Shown: piece after piece, positions 16,085 through 25,953 of the stretch
How positions within the stretch are numbered: the stretch's first letter is position 1
Layout of the letters: each line of letters starts with the position of its first letter
From: Clostridiales bacterium
GTDB taxonomy: Bacteria; Bacillota; Clostridia; Christensenellales; UBA3700
DNA: 64,000 bases
Direction of reading: 5' to 3'
Assembly (NCBI GenBank): GCA_015055975.1
Contig: SVHF01000003.1
Span: forward strand, 1 to 64,000
The notes under the pieces: model-generated
Database searches by the model: none
Told to the model about the DNA's origin: nothing
The model's input: the letters and a program-made list of their open reading frames with translations, nothing else
Program-made: the position numbers and the translations under genes

Positions 16085-18544
16085 GTGGAAATAAAAGATT
16101 TAGGCGAGTTTATTACTAGTAGTTTAAAAACACTAGATTCTGAAAAGGAGAGATTGACAAAGGCTCTACAATTGTTGCTTAACGCTCAAAATGTGCTAAA
16201 TTCAGAATTTGAAAAGCGCGGAAGTGAAGCACCAGTTGAGAAAGAGGTTCCAATTGATACTCCAGCTGAAGAAGTTCAAGAACAACAAGAGACTCAAGAA
16301 GAAGTTGCTCCAGCTAAAGTTGAAGAGGAAACTCCAAAGCCACAACCAAAGAAAGAAGAAGAAAAGCCACAATATGTAGCAACAGACTTTGGTAGAGGTG
16401 TAAAGAGAGATCAACGTGGCGAGCAAAAACCATTTAATAAAGATGGCAGACCTCCATTCAATAAGGAAGGAAGACCACCATTTAATAAAGATGGTAAGCC
16501 AGGTTTCAATGGACCTAAACCAGGTTTCAAACAACAAAGCCAATCTAATTTCGTTGCTAGTGATGTAGTTGAGAAGAAAGACACTCAAAGAAATAAGAAT
16601 AATCCTCATAAGCCAGTTGTTGAAGAAAAGAGTAAAGGTGGACTATCTAAGCGTGATTTATTCAAACGTGGATATGAATACGATGCATCATTGGAAAGAT
16701 TAGATGATGAAGGCGACGGATACGTAAGAATTAAGTCAGGTAAGAAGGAAAAGAAGCATGAACCAATTCAAAAGGTTGAAATTACAGAAGCAACTTTAAC
16801 TTCAGATATCGTGCCACTAAAAGTATTTAGCGAAAAGATTGGTAAACCAGCTTCAGAACTTGTAAAGAAGTTCTTCGAACTTGGAAAGATGATTACAATC
16901 AATTCTTCAATCACATATGAAGAAGCTGAACTTATCGCCATGGATTACGGCATTACTTTAACTTTAGAAAAAGAAAAGACTGCTGAAGATAAGTTGGAAG
17001 AATTGATGCATACAGATACAGACGAAAAGATGGTTAAACGTCCTCCAATCGTAACCATCATGGGTCACGTAGATCATGGTAAGACATCTTTGTTAGATTA
17101 CATTAGAAAGACAAATGTTATCGCAACAGAAGCCGGTGGTATCACTCAACATATCGGTGCTTATACAATCGATGTAAATGGAGAAAAGATTACATTCTTA
17201 GATACTCCAGGACACGAAGCATTCACAGCAATGAGAAAGCGTGGTGCTCAAGTTACAGATATCGCTATTATCGTTGTAGCTGCAGATGATGCTATCATGC
17301 CTCAAACAATTGAAGCTATTAACCATGCTAAAGAAGCTGGCGTTTCAATTATCATTGCAGCAAATAAGATTGATAAAACAAATGGAGATTATTCAAAAGT
17401 TCTTCAACAATTACCAAATTATGACTTACTTCCAGAAGAATGGGGTGGTGATACAATCGTATGCCCAATCTCAGCTAAAACTGGACAAGGTGTTGATAAA
17501 TTATTAGAAAGCGTTCTATTAGTTGCTGAAATGCTTGATTTGAAAGCTACAAAGAAGGTTCCAGCTACTGGATCAATTATCGAAGCAAGACTAGATAAGG
17601 CAATTGGACCAGTTGCAACCGTTCTTGTAAAGAACGGAACATTGAAGATTAAAGACTTCCTTGTTGCTGGTACAAATATTTGTAGAGTTAGAGCTATGAC
17701 AGATTGTACAGGTAAAGCTTGTAAAGAAGCATATCCATCATACGCTGTTCAAATTCAAGGATTCCAAGCAGTTCCAAATGCAGGTGATACATTTATCGTT
17801 GTTAAAGATGAAAAACTTGCTAAGCACGTTGCTGAAGAAAGAATTGAAAAGGAAAGAAACGCAATGCAAGCAACATCTACAAGAACACTAGAAGATTTGT
17901 TAAAAGAACAATCTGGTGAAATTAAAGTTCTTGCAATCATCATCAAGTCAGATGTACAAGGTACTTGCGAAGCCGTTAAGCAAGCTCTATTAAAGATTAA
18001 TGAAGAAAGAGTAGATGATAACGTTAAGATTAAGGTTGTACATGCTGGTGTTGGTGCTATTAATGAATCAGATATCATGCTTGCTGATACAACAAACGCA
18101 ATCGTTTTAGGATTTAACGTAAGACCAGAAGCAAAAGCAAAAGCTCAAGCTGAAAGAGATGGTATTGATATTAGAACATACAGCATCATCTACGATGCAA
18201 TCGATGATATCAACGCAGCATTATCTGGTATGATCGCTCCAACATATAAAGAAACAGCTTTGGGTATGGTTGAAATTAGAGACCTATTCAAGATCACTGG
18301 TGTTGGTATGATTGCTGGATGTTATGTACTAGAAGGTAAGATTGCTAGAAACTGTGGTTATAGATTATTAAGAGATAACTTAGTTATCCATACAGGTAAG
18401 ATAGCTTCTCTAAAGAGAATGAAGGATGATGCAAAAGAAGTTGCAGCTGGATACGAATGTGGTGTTGGCTTAGATAACTTCACAGACTTCAAGGTAGGAG
18501 ATATCTTAGAAACATTCTTATTAGAGGAAGAAAAACATGAGTAG
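16085..18544 (+). CDS. infB: translation initiation factor IF-2
   Basis: GTPase that delivers fMet-tRNA to the 30S subunit. The GTG start follows GGAGG. The N-terminal ~230 residues are low-complexity, with a three-fold repeat 'GRPPFNKEG/DG' (about residues 118-140). The IF2_N domain is at about 240-300. The G domain shows GHVDHGKT (about 326-333), DTPGHEAF (about 373-380) and NKID (about 429). The C-terminal fMet-tRNA-binding domains are complete. 819 aa is normal. It overlaps rbfA by 8 bases. Confidence 0.98.
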   Translation: MEIKDLGEFITSSLKTLDSEKERLTKALQLLLNAQNVLNSEFEKRGSEAPVEKEVPIDTPAEEVQEQQETQEEVAPAKVEEETPKPQPKKEEEKPQYVATDFGRGVKRDQRGEQKPFNKDGRPPFNKEGRPPFNKDGKPGFNGPKPGFKQQSQSNFVASDVVEKKDTQRNKNNPHKPVVEEKSKGGLSKRDLFKRGYEYDASLERLDDEGDGYVRIKSGKKEKKHEPIQKVEITEATLTSDIVPLKVFSEKIGKPASELVKKFFELGKMITINSSITYEEAELIAMDYGITLTLEKEKTAEDKLEELMHTDTDEKMVKRPPIVTIMGHVDHGKTSLLDYIRKTNVIATEAGGITQHIGAYTIDVNGEKITFLDTPGHEAFTAMRKRGAQVTDIAIIVVAADDAIMPQTIEAINHAKEAGVSIIIAANKIDKTNGDYSKVLQQLPNYDLLPEEWGGDTIVCPISAKTGQGVDKLLESVLLVAEMLDLKATKKVPATGSIIEARLDKAIGPVATVLVKNGTLKIKDFLVAGTNICRVRAMTDCTGKACKEAYPSYAVQIQGFQAVPNAGDTFIVVKDEKLAKHVAEERIEKERNAMQATSTRTLEDLLKEQSGEIKVLAIIIKSDVQGTCEAVKQALLKINEERVDDNVKIKVVHAGVGAINESDIMLADTTNAIVLGFNVRPEAKAKAQAERDGIDIRTYSIIYDAIDDINAALSGMIAPTYKETALGMVEIRDLFKITGVGMIAGCYVLEGKIARNCGYRLLRDNLVIHTGKIASLKRMKDDAKEVAAGYECGVGLDNFTDFKVGDILETFLLEEEKHE

Positions 18545-18875
18545 AATAGAAAGAATCGAAGCAGAAATTGCAAAGCAATTAGCACTAGTTATTCAACAAG
18601 ACGGGGTTAAAGATCCTCGTGTTAAGGGCTTGATTTCTGTGCTTAGAGTAACCGTTGATACAGAACTTAGCTATGCTAAAGTGTATATTAGTGTACTTGG
18701 TGCTGATGGTCATGAACAAGAAGTTGTCGATGGATTAAATTCAGCAGAAGGATACATCAAAAGTAGATTAAACAAAAAGATGAGATTACGTGCGCTACCT
18801 GAACTTCATTTTATATATGATGATGCTTTAGTATATGGTGCATATATGAATCAAAAACTAACGGATAAAAAATAA
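18537..18875 (+). CDS. rbfA: ribosome-binding factor A
   Basis: 30S maturation factor of 112 aa with a KH-like fold. Diagnostic stretch 'ELSYAKVYISVLG' (about residues 43-55), and 'LRALPELHFIYDDALVYG' (about 84-101) with the C-terminal family signature PELHFxxD. Overlaps infB, whose last codons contain its GAGG site, and its stop overlaps the nrnA start (TAATG). Confidence 0.96.
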   Translation: MSRIERIEAEIAKQLALVIQQDGVKDPRVKGLISVLRVTVDTELSYAKVYISVLGADGHEQEVVDGLNSAEGYIKSRLNKKMRLRALPELHFIYDDALVYGAYMNQKLTDKK

Positions 18876-19840
18876 TGTTTGAAAATATTTTAAACGAAAT
18901 TGAAAAAAGTGAATCTATATTAATTATTTCTCACATCAATCCAGATGGTGATACATGTGGTTCAGCTCTTGCCATGTATTTAGCTCTAAAACAAATAGGT
19001 AAAGATGTAGCAGTTGTTTGTGATTCTGATTTCAATACAAAGCTAAGTTTCTTACCAAGTTTTGATGCATATAATAAATACGACGCAAACAAGAAATACG
19101 ACCTATACATCGCTGTAGATTGTTCAGATGAATTACGACTTGGAAAATTCCAAAGCGCCTTTTTAAAGGCTAAATATAGCGTTTGTATTGATCACCATGG
19201 AACTAATACTAAATTTGCAAAACTTAACTATGTTAACACTAACGCTGCAGCAAACTGTGAAAATATATATAAACTACTTTGTGAATTAGATTCAAAAACT
19301 CCATGTTTAAATAAAGAAATCGGAATTTGTCTATATTCAGGAATAATTACAGATTCAGGAAACTTTATGAACAACAATACGACTCATGTAACAAAACAAA
19401 TCGCTCAAGAAATTGAAGAAAGATTTGATTTAAATACAGGGGAGATTGTTAATCACTTTATGAACGAAGTATCTTATGATGTATTCATGTTAAAAACAAG
19501 AGTTTTAGCTAAAACTAAATTCTATGATAATAATACAATTGGAATCATTTATTTTTCTCAAGAAGATTTCAAAGCAACAAATACATCAATGTCAGATACG
19601 GAAGGCATTATAAATGAAATTAGAAATGTAGATACAGTAAAGATTGCTGTTGCTGTAACTCAAAAGAATGATATTGAATACAAAGTAAGCTTAAGAAGTG
19701 TACCAACTTGTAGAGTAGATAGATTAGCAGCTTCATTTGGTGGCGGTGGCCATCCATTAGCCGCAGGCTTTTCTATCCAAGGAAACTTTTACGACGTCAT
19801 GGAGCGCATTTTAAAAGCTTGTAGGGATTATGTCGAATAA
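18875..19840 (+). CDS. nrnA: DHH-family nanoRNase / pAp phosphatase NrnA
   Basis: Degrades 2-5 nt RNA and 3'-phosphoadenosine 5'-phosphate. The DHH motifs are visible: HINPDGD (His20, Asp24, Asp26), AVDCSD (about 83-88), IDHHGTN (about 106-112), and the DHHA1 C-terminal GGGGHPLAAGF (about 292-302). Length 321 aa matches YtqI/NrnA. Typical neighbour of rbfA and truB in Bacillota; start overlaps the rbfA stop by one base. Confidence 0.94.
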   Translation: MFENILNEIEKSESILIISHINPDGDTCGSALAMYLALKQIGKDVAVVCDSDFNTKLSFLPSFDAYNKYDANKKYDLYIAVDCSDELRLGKFQSAFLKAKYSVCIDHHGTNTKFAKLNYVNTNAAANCENIYKLLCELDSKTPCLNKEIGICLYSGIITDSGNFMNNNTTHVTKQIAQEIEERFDLNTGEIVNHFMNEVSYDVFMLKTRVLAKTKFYDNNTIGIIYFSQEDFKATNTSMSDTEGIINEIRNVDTVKIAVAVTQKNDIEYKVSLRSVPTCRVDRLAASFGGGGHPLAAGFSIQGNFYDVMERILKACRDYVE

Positions 19841-20711
19841 TTTACTGATTGCTATTAATAAAGAGCAGGATTGGACCTCTAGCGACGTCGTTATAAAAGC
19901 TCGCAATGTTCTTTCAAAATACTTCAATGAAAAAGTTAAGATTGGACATATGGGAACATTGGATCCAATGGCAACAGGAGTATTATTGCTTGGTGTTAAT
20001 AAAGCAACTAGGTTATTCGATTATTTATTGTCTAAAGATAAAACATATATTGGAACATTAACATTTGGAACATCAACAGATACACTTGATTCAACAGGAA
20101 ACATAGTTTCAACATCTTCATTGCCAAAAAAAGAAGATGTAGAAAAAGCTATAAAGAATTTTGTTGGAACAATAACTCAAATCCCTCCAAAATATTCTGC
20201 TATAAAAATCAATGGTAAAAAGGCATATGATTTAGCAAGAGAAGGCAAGGATTTTGAAATTAAAGGTCGTCAAGTGAATATCTATGATATTCAGATATTG
20301 GATTTATCGCTTGATAAAGATAAAGTAAAAGATGTTAAACTACAAGTTGCCTGCTCATCTGGAACATATATAAGAACATTGTTTTTTGATATAGCAAAAT
20401 CTATAAATGTTGATGGTCATATGTCTTCACTTAATAGAATTAAGCTTGCAAATATTGGAATTGAAAAAGCAATTACAATTGAAGACTTTGTAAATGCGCC
20501 TAAGCGTGGATTTATAAATCCTATTGATGTTATATCTTCAATAATGGATGTTTATGAATTAAACGATAAAGAATACTACGATGTTGCAAGAGGCGTTGGA
20601 ATTAAACTTGAAAATAAAGCAGAAACTTTAGCATTCACAAAAGATGGGGAACTAAAGTTTATTGCAAAAAATATAGATGGAATATATAAATCACAAGCGA
20701 ATTTAGAATGA
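19830..20711 (+). CDS. truB: tRNA pseudouridine-55 synthase
   Basis: Makes pseudouridine 55 in the T-loop of tRNAs. The catalytic Asp lies in GHMGTLDPMATGVL (about residues 40-53). KPPKYSAIKINGKKAYDLAR-type motif is present as PPKYSAIKINGKKAY (about 119-133), and RTLFFDIAKSI at about 182. 293 aa, normal. Overlaps nrnA by 11 bases and ribF by 4. Confidence 0.96.
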   Translation: MSNNLLIAINKEQDWTSSDVVIKARNVLSKYFNEKVKIGHMGTLDPMATGVLLLGVNKATRLFDYLLSKDKTYIGTLTFGTSTDTLDSTGNIVSTSSLPKKEDVEKAIKNFVGTITQIPPKYSAIKINGKKAYDLAREGKDFEIKGRQVNIYDIQILDLSLDKDKVKDVKLQVACSSGTYIRTLFFDIAKSINVDGHMSSLNRIKLANIGIEKAITIEDFVNAPKRGFINPIDVISSIMDVYELNDKEYYDVARGVGIKLENKAETLAFTKDGELKFIAKNIDGIYKSQANLE

Positions 20712-21637
20712 TAGAGACGATTTATAACATAAAAATTGAAGAATATGATGCTAAAAACGAAGAACCACAAGTTCTTTGCTTAGGCTTTTTCGATTGTGTT
20801 CATCAAGGCCATTTAAAGCTTATAAACAAAGCAAAACAAGTTGCTTTTATGAACAACTATCTAACTTCTATATTCACATTTTCAAACAACCCATTAACTC
20901 TATTTAAAAAAGAAGATTTAATCTTAACTTTTAAGGAAAGATGCTTTGTATTTGAAGAGTTGCAAATAGATTATGTATACCATGCTAAAATGACAGAAGA
21001 CTTTGCGAAAATAGATAAAGTAACATTTCTAGATAATCTATTATCTAAAAAGAATATAAAGGCTATTGTTGTTGGCGAAGATTATACATTTGGATATAAG
21101 AAAGAAGGGGATGTAGAATTTTTAAAAGCTTACTGCAAAGAAAAGAATATTAAATTGTACGTTGAAAAGCTTTTGAAGATAAATGATGAAAAATTATCTA
21201 CAACATATTTAAGAAAACAAGTAACAGCAGGAAATATTGACGAATTAAATGGACTTTTAGTATCTCCATATCTAGTTATTGGTAAGGTAGAAAAAGGTAG
21301 AGGAGTTGGAGAAAAAGAATTATTCCCAACTGCAAATATCTTACTTCCTCAAGATAAAATCCCGCTAAAAGAAGGAGTATATTATACTCACGTATTTATT
21401 GATGGATTGAGATATAGGGCGGTAACAAACGTTGGATCAAAGCCAACTTATGGCATCGATTCATATAATATAGAATCATATATTTTGTTCTATACAAAAA
21501 AACTTTACGATAAAGAAATCGTTGTAGAATTCGAAGAAAAGATAAGAGATGTTAAAAAATTCGATACTGTTGATGAATTAAAAAAACAAATTAAGCAAGA
21601 TATTGATTATGTAAAAAATCAAAACGGGGGATATTAA
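20708..21637 (+). CDS. ribF: bifunctional riboflavin kinase / FAD synthetase
   Basis: Converts riboflavin to FMN and FAD. The N-terminal adenylyltransferase domain has LGFFDCVHQGHLKL (about residues 25-38) and the STTYLRKQV motif (about 168). The C-terminal flavokinase domain carries GRGVGEKELFPTAN (about 200-213) and a conserved VGSKPTYG. 309 aa. ATGA overlap with truB, and the stop overlaps the next start. Confidence 0.95.
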   Translation: MIETIYNIKIEEYDAKNEEPQVLCLGFFDCVHQGHLKLINKAKQVAFMNNYLTSIFTFSNNPLTLFKKEDLILTFKERCFVFEELQIDYVYHAKMTEDFAKIDKVTFLDNLLSKKNIKAIVVGEDYTFGYKKEGDVEFLKAYCKEKNIKLYVEKLLKINDEKLSTTYLRKQVTAGNIDELNGLLVSPYLVIGKVEKGRGVGEKELFPTANILLPQDKIPLKEGVYYTHVFIDGLRYRAVTNVGSKPTYGIDSYNIESYILFYTKKLYDKEIVVEFEEKIRDVKKFDTVDELKKQIKQDIDYVKNQNGGY

Positions 21638-22491
21638 TGATTAAATTTGGTCCAAGTGGTGCATGCGAAGAATTTAACGCACAAGGTTTTAAAAAGACAT
21701 CTGATGGCGCTAAATGGTTAAGAGATAGAGGCGTTGATCTATTTGAATATTCATTTGGAAGAGGCGTTAATATCTCAGAAGAAAAAGCAATTGCCTATGG
21801 CAAAGTATTTAAAGAAGAAGGAATTGAACTATCTGTTCATGCTCCTTATTTTATAAATTTAGCAACAGTTGAAGAAGATAAAGCATTGAACAATATTAAA
21901 TATATTGAAACATCGCTAAAAGCATTAAAGGACTTTGGAGGAAATAGATGTGTATTCCATCCAGGATCTCCAGTTAAGCTTGATAGACGTGAAGCCATGA
22001 ATATTCTTTTAAAAGCATTTGAGCAAATTGTGCAAATTAAGAATGATAATGGATATAAAGATTTATATCTTTGTCCTGAAACAATGGGCAAATTAGCCCA
22101 ATTAGGCGATTTAGAAGAAATAATCGAAATAATTAACGTAGGTGACGAAAATATTATTCCTTGCATTGATTTTGGCCATCTAAATGCAAGGACTCAAGGA
22201 TGTTTTAAATCAAAAGACGACTATAAACGAGTAATCGATAGGTTAATTGATGGAATTGGCGAGAATAAGACAATGAATATGCATGTCCATTTCTCAAAAA
22301 TTCAATATACAGATAAAGGGGAATTAAGACATTTAACATTTGAAGATAATTATTATGGGCCAGATTATGAACCATTAATGGAAGTATTTTCAGATTATAA
22401 AATGTCACCATACGTTGTATGTGAATCAGCTGGCACGCAAACTAGAGATTCTATGGCAATGAAGGATTATTTTGTAAAATATAACAAATAA
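21637..22491 (+). CDS. endonuclease IV-like TIM-barrel protein
   Basis: A 284-residue xylose-isomerase-like TIM barrel of the AP endonuclease 2 superfamily. Metal-ligand-like motifs fit endonuclease IV: SVHAPYFINLA (about residues 68-78), FHPGS (about 108-112), CPETMGK (about 148-154), IDFGHLNAR (about 180-188) and MHVHFSKIQY (about 213-222). It would cleave abasic sites in DNA if an active nfo-type enzyme. The name is less certain than the fold, because the superfamily includes sugar isomerases. Start overlaps ribF. Confidence 0.75.
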   Translation: MIKFGPSGACEEFNAQGFKKTSDGAKWLRDRGVDLFEYSFGRGVNISEEKAIAYGKVFKEEGIELSVHAPYFINLATVEEDKALNNIKYIETSLKALKDFGGNRCVFHPGSPVKLDRREAMNILLKAFEQIVQIKNDNGYKDLYLCPETMGKLAQLGDLEEIIEIINVGDENIIPCIDFGHLNARTQGCFKSKDDYKRVIDRLIDGIGENKTMNMHVHFSKIQYTDKGELRHLTFEDNYYGPDYEPLMEVFSDYKMSPYVVCESAGTQTRDSMAMKDYFVKYNK

Positions 22492-22544
22492 ATTCTTTAC
22501 GTGTGCGCGATTAAATCTTTACATAAAAATAAAACGTATGATAA

Positions 22545-22550
22545 TATAAT
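22545..22550 (+). promoter_or_regulatory. leaderless-type -10 element of the M24 peptidase gene
   Basis: TATAAT at 22545-22550 lies 7 bases before the ATG at 22558. TTTACA at 22518-22523 is 21 bases away from it; an overlapping GATAAT (22540-22545) has 16-base spacing. No GGAGG-type site precedes the ATG. Confidence 0.5.
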
Positions 22551-22557
22551 AAAGGCT

Positions 22558-23595
22558 ATGGACATTTGTAGAGAAATATACAATTCAGTAAATTTAGATG
22601 CTATTGTTGTGTATTCGCCTTCAAATACATTCTATTTGAGCGGGTTTGAATCTTCAAATTGCCAAATAGTTATAACAAAAGATAATCAGTTTTTTATTAC
22701 AGATGATCGCTATATAAATGAAGCGAAAATAGTATTAAAAGATAGATTTAAAGTTGTCTCTGGCGGAATTGATACAATTGAGTTTATTTGTAGAGATTGC
22801 AAATCAATCGGTTGGGATAGCAATGTAACTTACAATACCTATAAATTGCTTCATGATACATTTGGTGAAAAACTATTTGATATCCAAAAGGTAATAGAGA
22901 GCTTTAGAATGATTAAATCTCAAGACGAGATAAATAATATCGTAAAAGCTCAAGAAATTACAGAGCTTGCTTTTAAAGAAGTCCTAAAGGACTTAAAAGA
23001 AGGAGTATCTGAAATTGAAATAGCTGCAAAGATAGAATATATCTTCTTGAAAAATGGTGCAGGATTAGCATTTGATTCTATTGTAGCTTTTGGAGAAAAC
23101 GGCGCATCACCACATGCTCATAGAACATTTAGAAAACTTAAAGATGGAGATTTAATTACTATCGATATTGGTGCTAAATGGAATGGTTATTGTGCAGATA
23201 TGACAAGAACAGTTGGCTTTGGTCATTTGAGTGATGAACAAGTTAAAGTTTATAACATTGTTCTAAATGCTCAACAAACTGCAGAAGATAAAATTAGAGT
23301 TGGCATGAGTGGTTATGAAGCAGATAAGATAGCTCGTGATATAATAGAAAAAGAGGGCTATGGTAATTATTTCACACATTCGCTTGGTCATAGCGTTGGG
23401 GTAGATATCCACGAAAAGATAACTTTATCTCCAAGATCAACTGATGAAATAATAAAAAATGGTATGATAGTTACTGTTGAACCAGGGATATATATCCCAA
23501 ATAAGTTCGGCGTTAGAATCGAAGATTCTGTATTGATAAAAGATAATAAAGCTAATTCATTAGCAAAAATAGATAAAAAATTAATAATTATATAA
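22558..23595 (+). CDS. M24-family Xaa-Pro aminopeptidase
   Basis: Metallopeptidase removing N-terminal residues before proline. The N-terminal creatinase-like domain starts near the ATG chosen here ('[18 protein letters not shown]'). The C-terminal pita-bread domain has the five metal ligands in [16 protein letters not shown] (two Asp, about residues 210-221), [13 protein letters not shown] (His, about 282), VEPGIYIP (Glu, about 315) and the last Glu in GVRIED (about 330). GTG at 22501 would add 19 residues lacking family similarity, so ATG 22558 is preferred. efp follows after 16 bases, a common pairing. Confidence 0.9.
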   Translation: MDICREIYNSVNLDAIVVYSPSNTFYLSGFESSNCQIVITKDNQFFITDDRYINEAKIVLKDRFKVVSGGIDTIEFICRDCKSIGWDSNVTYNTYKLLHDTFGEKLFDIQKVIESFRMIKSQDEINNIVKAQEITELAFKEVLKDLKEGVSEIEIAAKIEYIFLKNGAGLAFDSIVAFGENGASPHAHRTFRKLKDGDLITIDIGAKWNGYCADMTRTVGFGHLSDEQVKVYNIVLNAQQTAEDKIRVGMSGYEADKIARDIIEKEGYGNYFTHSLGHSVGVDIHEKITLSPRSTDEIIKNGMIVTVEPGIYIPNKFGVRIEDSVLIKDNKANSLAKIDKKLIII

Positions 23596-23611
23596 TTATT
23601 GGAGGTACATA

Positions 23612-24175
23612 ATGGGCTACGTAATGGCAGGTGACTTTAGAAAGGGCGTAACTTTCAAATATGAAAGTAAGGTTGTAACAGTAGTTGAATTCTTACACGT
23701 TAAACCAGGTAAGGGTGCAGCTTTCGTTAGAACAAAATTAAGAGATGTTATCAACGGCGGTGTTGTTGAAATGACTTTCAACCCAACAGCAAAGTTTGAA
23801 ACAGCTGAAATCGTTTATAAGAAGATGCAATATTCTTATACAGATGGAAATCTATATTATTTCATGGATCCAGTTACATTTGATATGATTCCAGTTAACT
23901 ATGAAATGTGTGAAGATGCATTAAAGTTCGTTGTTGAAGGTGGAGAAGTTACAGTTAACTTCTACGATGGCAATCCATTCTCAGTTGAAGCACCAAACTT
24001 CGTTGAATTAACAATTACACATTCAGAACCAGGCGCAAAGGGTAATACAACACAAGGCGCTACAAAACCTGCTACTCTTGAAACAGGATATGAACTACAA
24101 GTTCCTCTATTTGTTAACGAAGGTGATAGAATCAGAGTTGACACAAGAACTGGCGAATATATGTCAAGAGTTTAG
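23612..24175 (+). CDS. efp: translation elongation factor P
   Basis: Rescues ribosomes stalled at polyproline. 187 aa with three beta-barrel domains. The tip loop is [10 protein letters not shown] with Lys34 at the position that is modified in many bacteria; no modification enzymes are visible in this window. GGAGG at 9 bases upstream supports ATG 23612 over the in-frame ATG four codons later. Followed by a strong terminator. Confidence 0.97.
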   Translation: MGYVMAGDFRKGVTFKYESKVVTVVEFLHVKPGKGAAFVRTKLRDVINGGVVEMTFNPTAKFETAEIVYKKMQYSYTDGNLYYFMDPVTFDMIPVNYEMCEDALKFVVEGGEVTVNFYDGNPFSVEAPNFVELTITHSEPGAKGNTTQGATKPATLETGYELQVPLFVNEGDRIRVDTRTGEYMSRV

Positions 24176-24196
24176 TTTCATTTTGATATATAGATG

Positions 24197-24227
24197 GGTG
24201 CTCAAGAATTTGGGCACCTATTTTTTT
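24197..24227 (+). terminator. rho-independent terminator after efp
   Basis: GGTGCTCAA (24197-24205) pairs with TTGGGCACC (24210-24218), one G-T pair, followed by TA and seven T. Confidence 0.88.
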
Positions 24228-24245
24228 GAATTATTTTAACTAAAC

Positions 24246-24275
24246 TTGTATATATTTAAATATATATGCTAAAAT
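24246..24275 (+). promoter_or_regulatory. promoter of the Asp23 gene
   Basis: TTGTAT (24246-24251), 18 bases, TAAAAT (24270-24275), about 20 bases upstream of the gene at 24296. Confidence 0.5.
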
Positions 24276-24295
24276 ATTGCATGTGAGGTACATTT

Positions 24296-24631
24296 ATGGA
24301 AAAGCATATTGACGGCAAAAAGTATGAAAGTATTGCTAGTTCAATCGTTGTAGGAGCTGCATCTCAAGTAGATGGCATCGCTTCAATAACTTACGAACCA
24401 GGACTTTTGATTCCATCAACAGAGAAAAAGAAAAAGGGTTCTGCAGTAGAAGTTAATATCGTTGACGATCAAGTTACTATCAATATTTCAGTAAATGTTT
24501 ATTATGGTAAAGTAATTCCAGTAGTTGTATGTAACCTTCAAGAAAAAGTAAAGAAAGAATTTGAAGCCGCTACATCACTAAAGGTAAAGAAAGTTAACGT
24601 TACAGTTGTAGGATCAATCGTAACAGCATAA
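24296..24631 (+). CDS. Asp23/Gls24 (YloU/YqhY-like) family protein
   Basis: A 111-residue protein with the family pattern: 'KYESIASSIVVGAASQVDGIASI' at residues ~8-30, a basic central loop (KKKKG), and 'VNVYYGKVIPVVVCNLQEKVKKEFE' at about 66-90. The C-terminus is 'VKKVNVTVVGSIV'. Homologues next to nusB and folD (YqhY) have been linked to membrane lipid homeostasis in Bacillus. GAGG precedes it. Confidence 0.88.
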   Translation: MEKHIDGKKYESIASSIVVGAASQVDGIASITYEPGLLIPSTEKKKKGSAVEVNIVDDQVTINISVNVYYGKVIPVVVCNLQEKVKKEFEAATSLKVKKVNVTVVGSIVTA

Positions 24632-24646
24632 ATTATGTAATTATCC

Positions 24647-24678
24647 GGCCTTTTGTATATACAAAGGGCCTATTTTTT
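24647..24678 (+). terminator. rho-independent terminator between asp23 and nusB
   Basis: GGCCTTTTGTA (24647-24657) pairs with TACAAAGGGCC (24660-24670), an 11-bp stem with one T-G pair, followed by TATTTTTT. It may only partly attenuate transcription into nusB, which starts 15 bases later with no separate promoter visible. Confidence 0.85.
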
Positions 24679-24692
24679 GAGGTATATAGAAA

Positions 24693-25097
24693 ATGAGTAG
24701 AAAATCAGCTAGAGAGTATGCATATAAATTAGTATTTGAATTTATCTTTGATAAAGATGCATCTACTCCTACAAAAAGTGAAATTTTTAAAGATCCAAAT
24801 TTAACTCAATTAGACGCAGATTATATATCAGCCGTTTATGAGGGTGTACAAGCACATTATGACGATATCATTGAAACAATTAAGAGAAACGCAACAAACT
24901 TTAAAATTGAGCGTATTTTCAAGCCAGATTTAGCAGCTTTAGTTTTGGCAATTTGTGAAATGCAATATATTGATGATATCCCATTAAATGTTTCAATATC
25001 TGAAGCAGTTGAACTTGTTAAGATGTATTCTACAGATAAATCTTATCAATTCGTAAATGGTGTTTTAGCTGGCGTGTATAAGGAGTTAAATAAATAA
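24693..25097 (+). CDS. nusB: transcription antitermination factor NusB
   Basis: An all-helical RNA-binding protein needed for rRNA antitermination. The 134 residues start with the family pattern 'SRKSAREYAYKLVFEF' and end with 'LNVSISEAVELVKMYSTDKSYQFVNGVLAGV', whose core SEAVELVKMYSTDKSYQFV is diagnostic. A GAGG site overlaps the preceding terminator. folD starts one base after its stop. Confidence 0.93.
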   Translation: MSRKSAREYAYKLVFEFIFDKDASTPTKSEIFKDPNLTQLDADYISAVYEGVQAHYDDIIETIKRNATNFKIERIFKPDLAALVLAICEMQYIDDIPLNVSISEAVELVKMYSTDKSYQFVNGVLAGVYKELNK

Positions 25098-25098
25098 A

Positions 25099-25953
25099 AT
25101 GTTAATCTTAGGTAAAGAAGTATCTAAACAAACTAGAGAAGAAATTAAGCAAGGTGTAGAAGGATTTTCTAAAAAATATGGTAGAGTTCCATGTTTAGCA
25201 GTAATTATTGTTGGTGAGGATCCAGCATCTCAAACATATGTCAAGAACAAAGTTCTTGGATGTGAAGAAGTTGGTATGAAATCTTTAAAGTATGAGATTC
25301 CAAACGGAACAAAGCAAGAAGATATTGCTGCAACTATTAACACACTTGTTAAAGATAAAAATGTAGATGGTATTTTAGTTCAATTACCACTTCCAAAGGG
25401 TTATGACGAAAAGTATTTACTAGATTTAATCCCAGAAGAAAAGGACGTAGATGGCTTCTGTGCATCAAATATTGGACTTTTAGCTATGAATACACCAAGA
25501 ACTATTTCTTGTACACCATTTGGTGTTATGAGACTTCTAAAATCTACAGGTGTGGATTTAGCGGGTAAAAATGCAGTAGTTATTGGTAGATCAAATACCG
25601 TTGGAAAACCTATGGCAATGTTACTATTAAATGCAAATTGCACGGTTACAGTTTGCCATTCAAAGACACAAAATATCAAAGATATTACTAAAAATGCAGA
25701 TATTTTAGTTGTAGCTATCGGAAAACCAAAGTATCTAAAAGCAGATATGGTAAAAGATGGCGCAATTGTTATTGACGTTGGTATTAATAGAGTTGATGGA
25801 AAATTAGTAGGTGATGTGGATTTCGATGAAGTTGAGAAAAAAGCATCATTTATAACACCAGTTCCAGGTGGAGTTGGCCCTATGACAATATCAATGCTTT
25901 TATATAACACATTAGAGGCAGCAAACCAAAGAGAAGAAAATGCCAGAAAGTAA
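25099..25953 (+). CDS. folD: methylenetetrahydrofolate dehydrogenase / cyclohydrolase
   Basis: Interconverts 5,10-methylene-THF and 10-formyl-THF for purine and fMet synthesis. YVKNKVLGCEEVGM (about residues 49-62) contains the catalytic Lys. Also present are LPLPKG, PEEKDVDGF (about 114-122), the NADP site GRSNTVGKPMAMLL (about 164-177) and PGGVGPMTISML (about 256-267). 284 aa. Overlaps xseA by 14 bases. Confidence 0.97.
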   Translation: MLILGKEVSKQTREEIKQGVEGFSKKYGRVPCLAVIIVGEDPASQTYVKNKVLGCEEVGMKSLKYEIPNGTKQEDIAATINTLVKDKNVDGILVQLPLPKGYDEKYLLDLIPEEKDVDGFCASNIGLLAMNTPRTISCTPFGVMRLLKSTGVDLAGKNAVVIGRSNTVGKPMAMLLLNANCTVTVCHSKTQNIKDITKNADILVVAIGKPKYLKADMVKDGAIVIDVGINRVDGKLVGDVDFDEVEKKASFITPVPGGVGPMTISMLLYNTLEAANQREENARK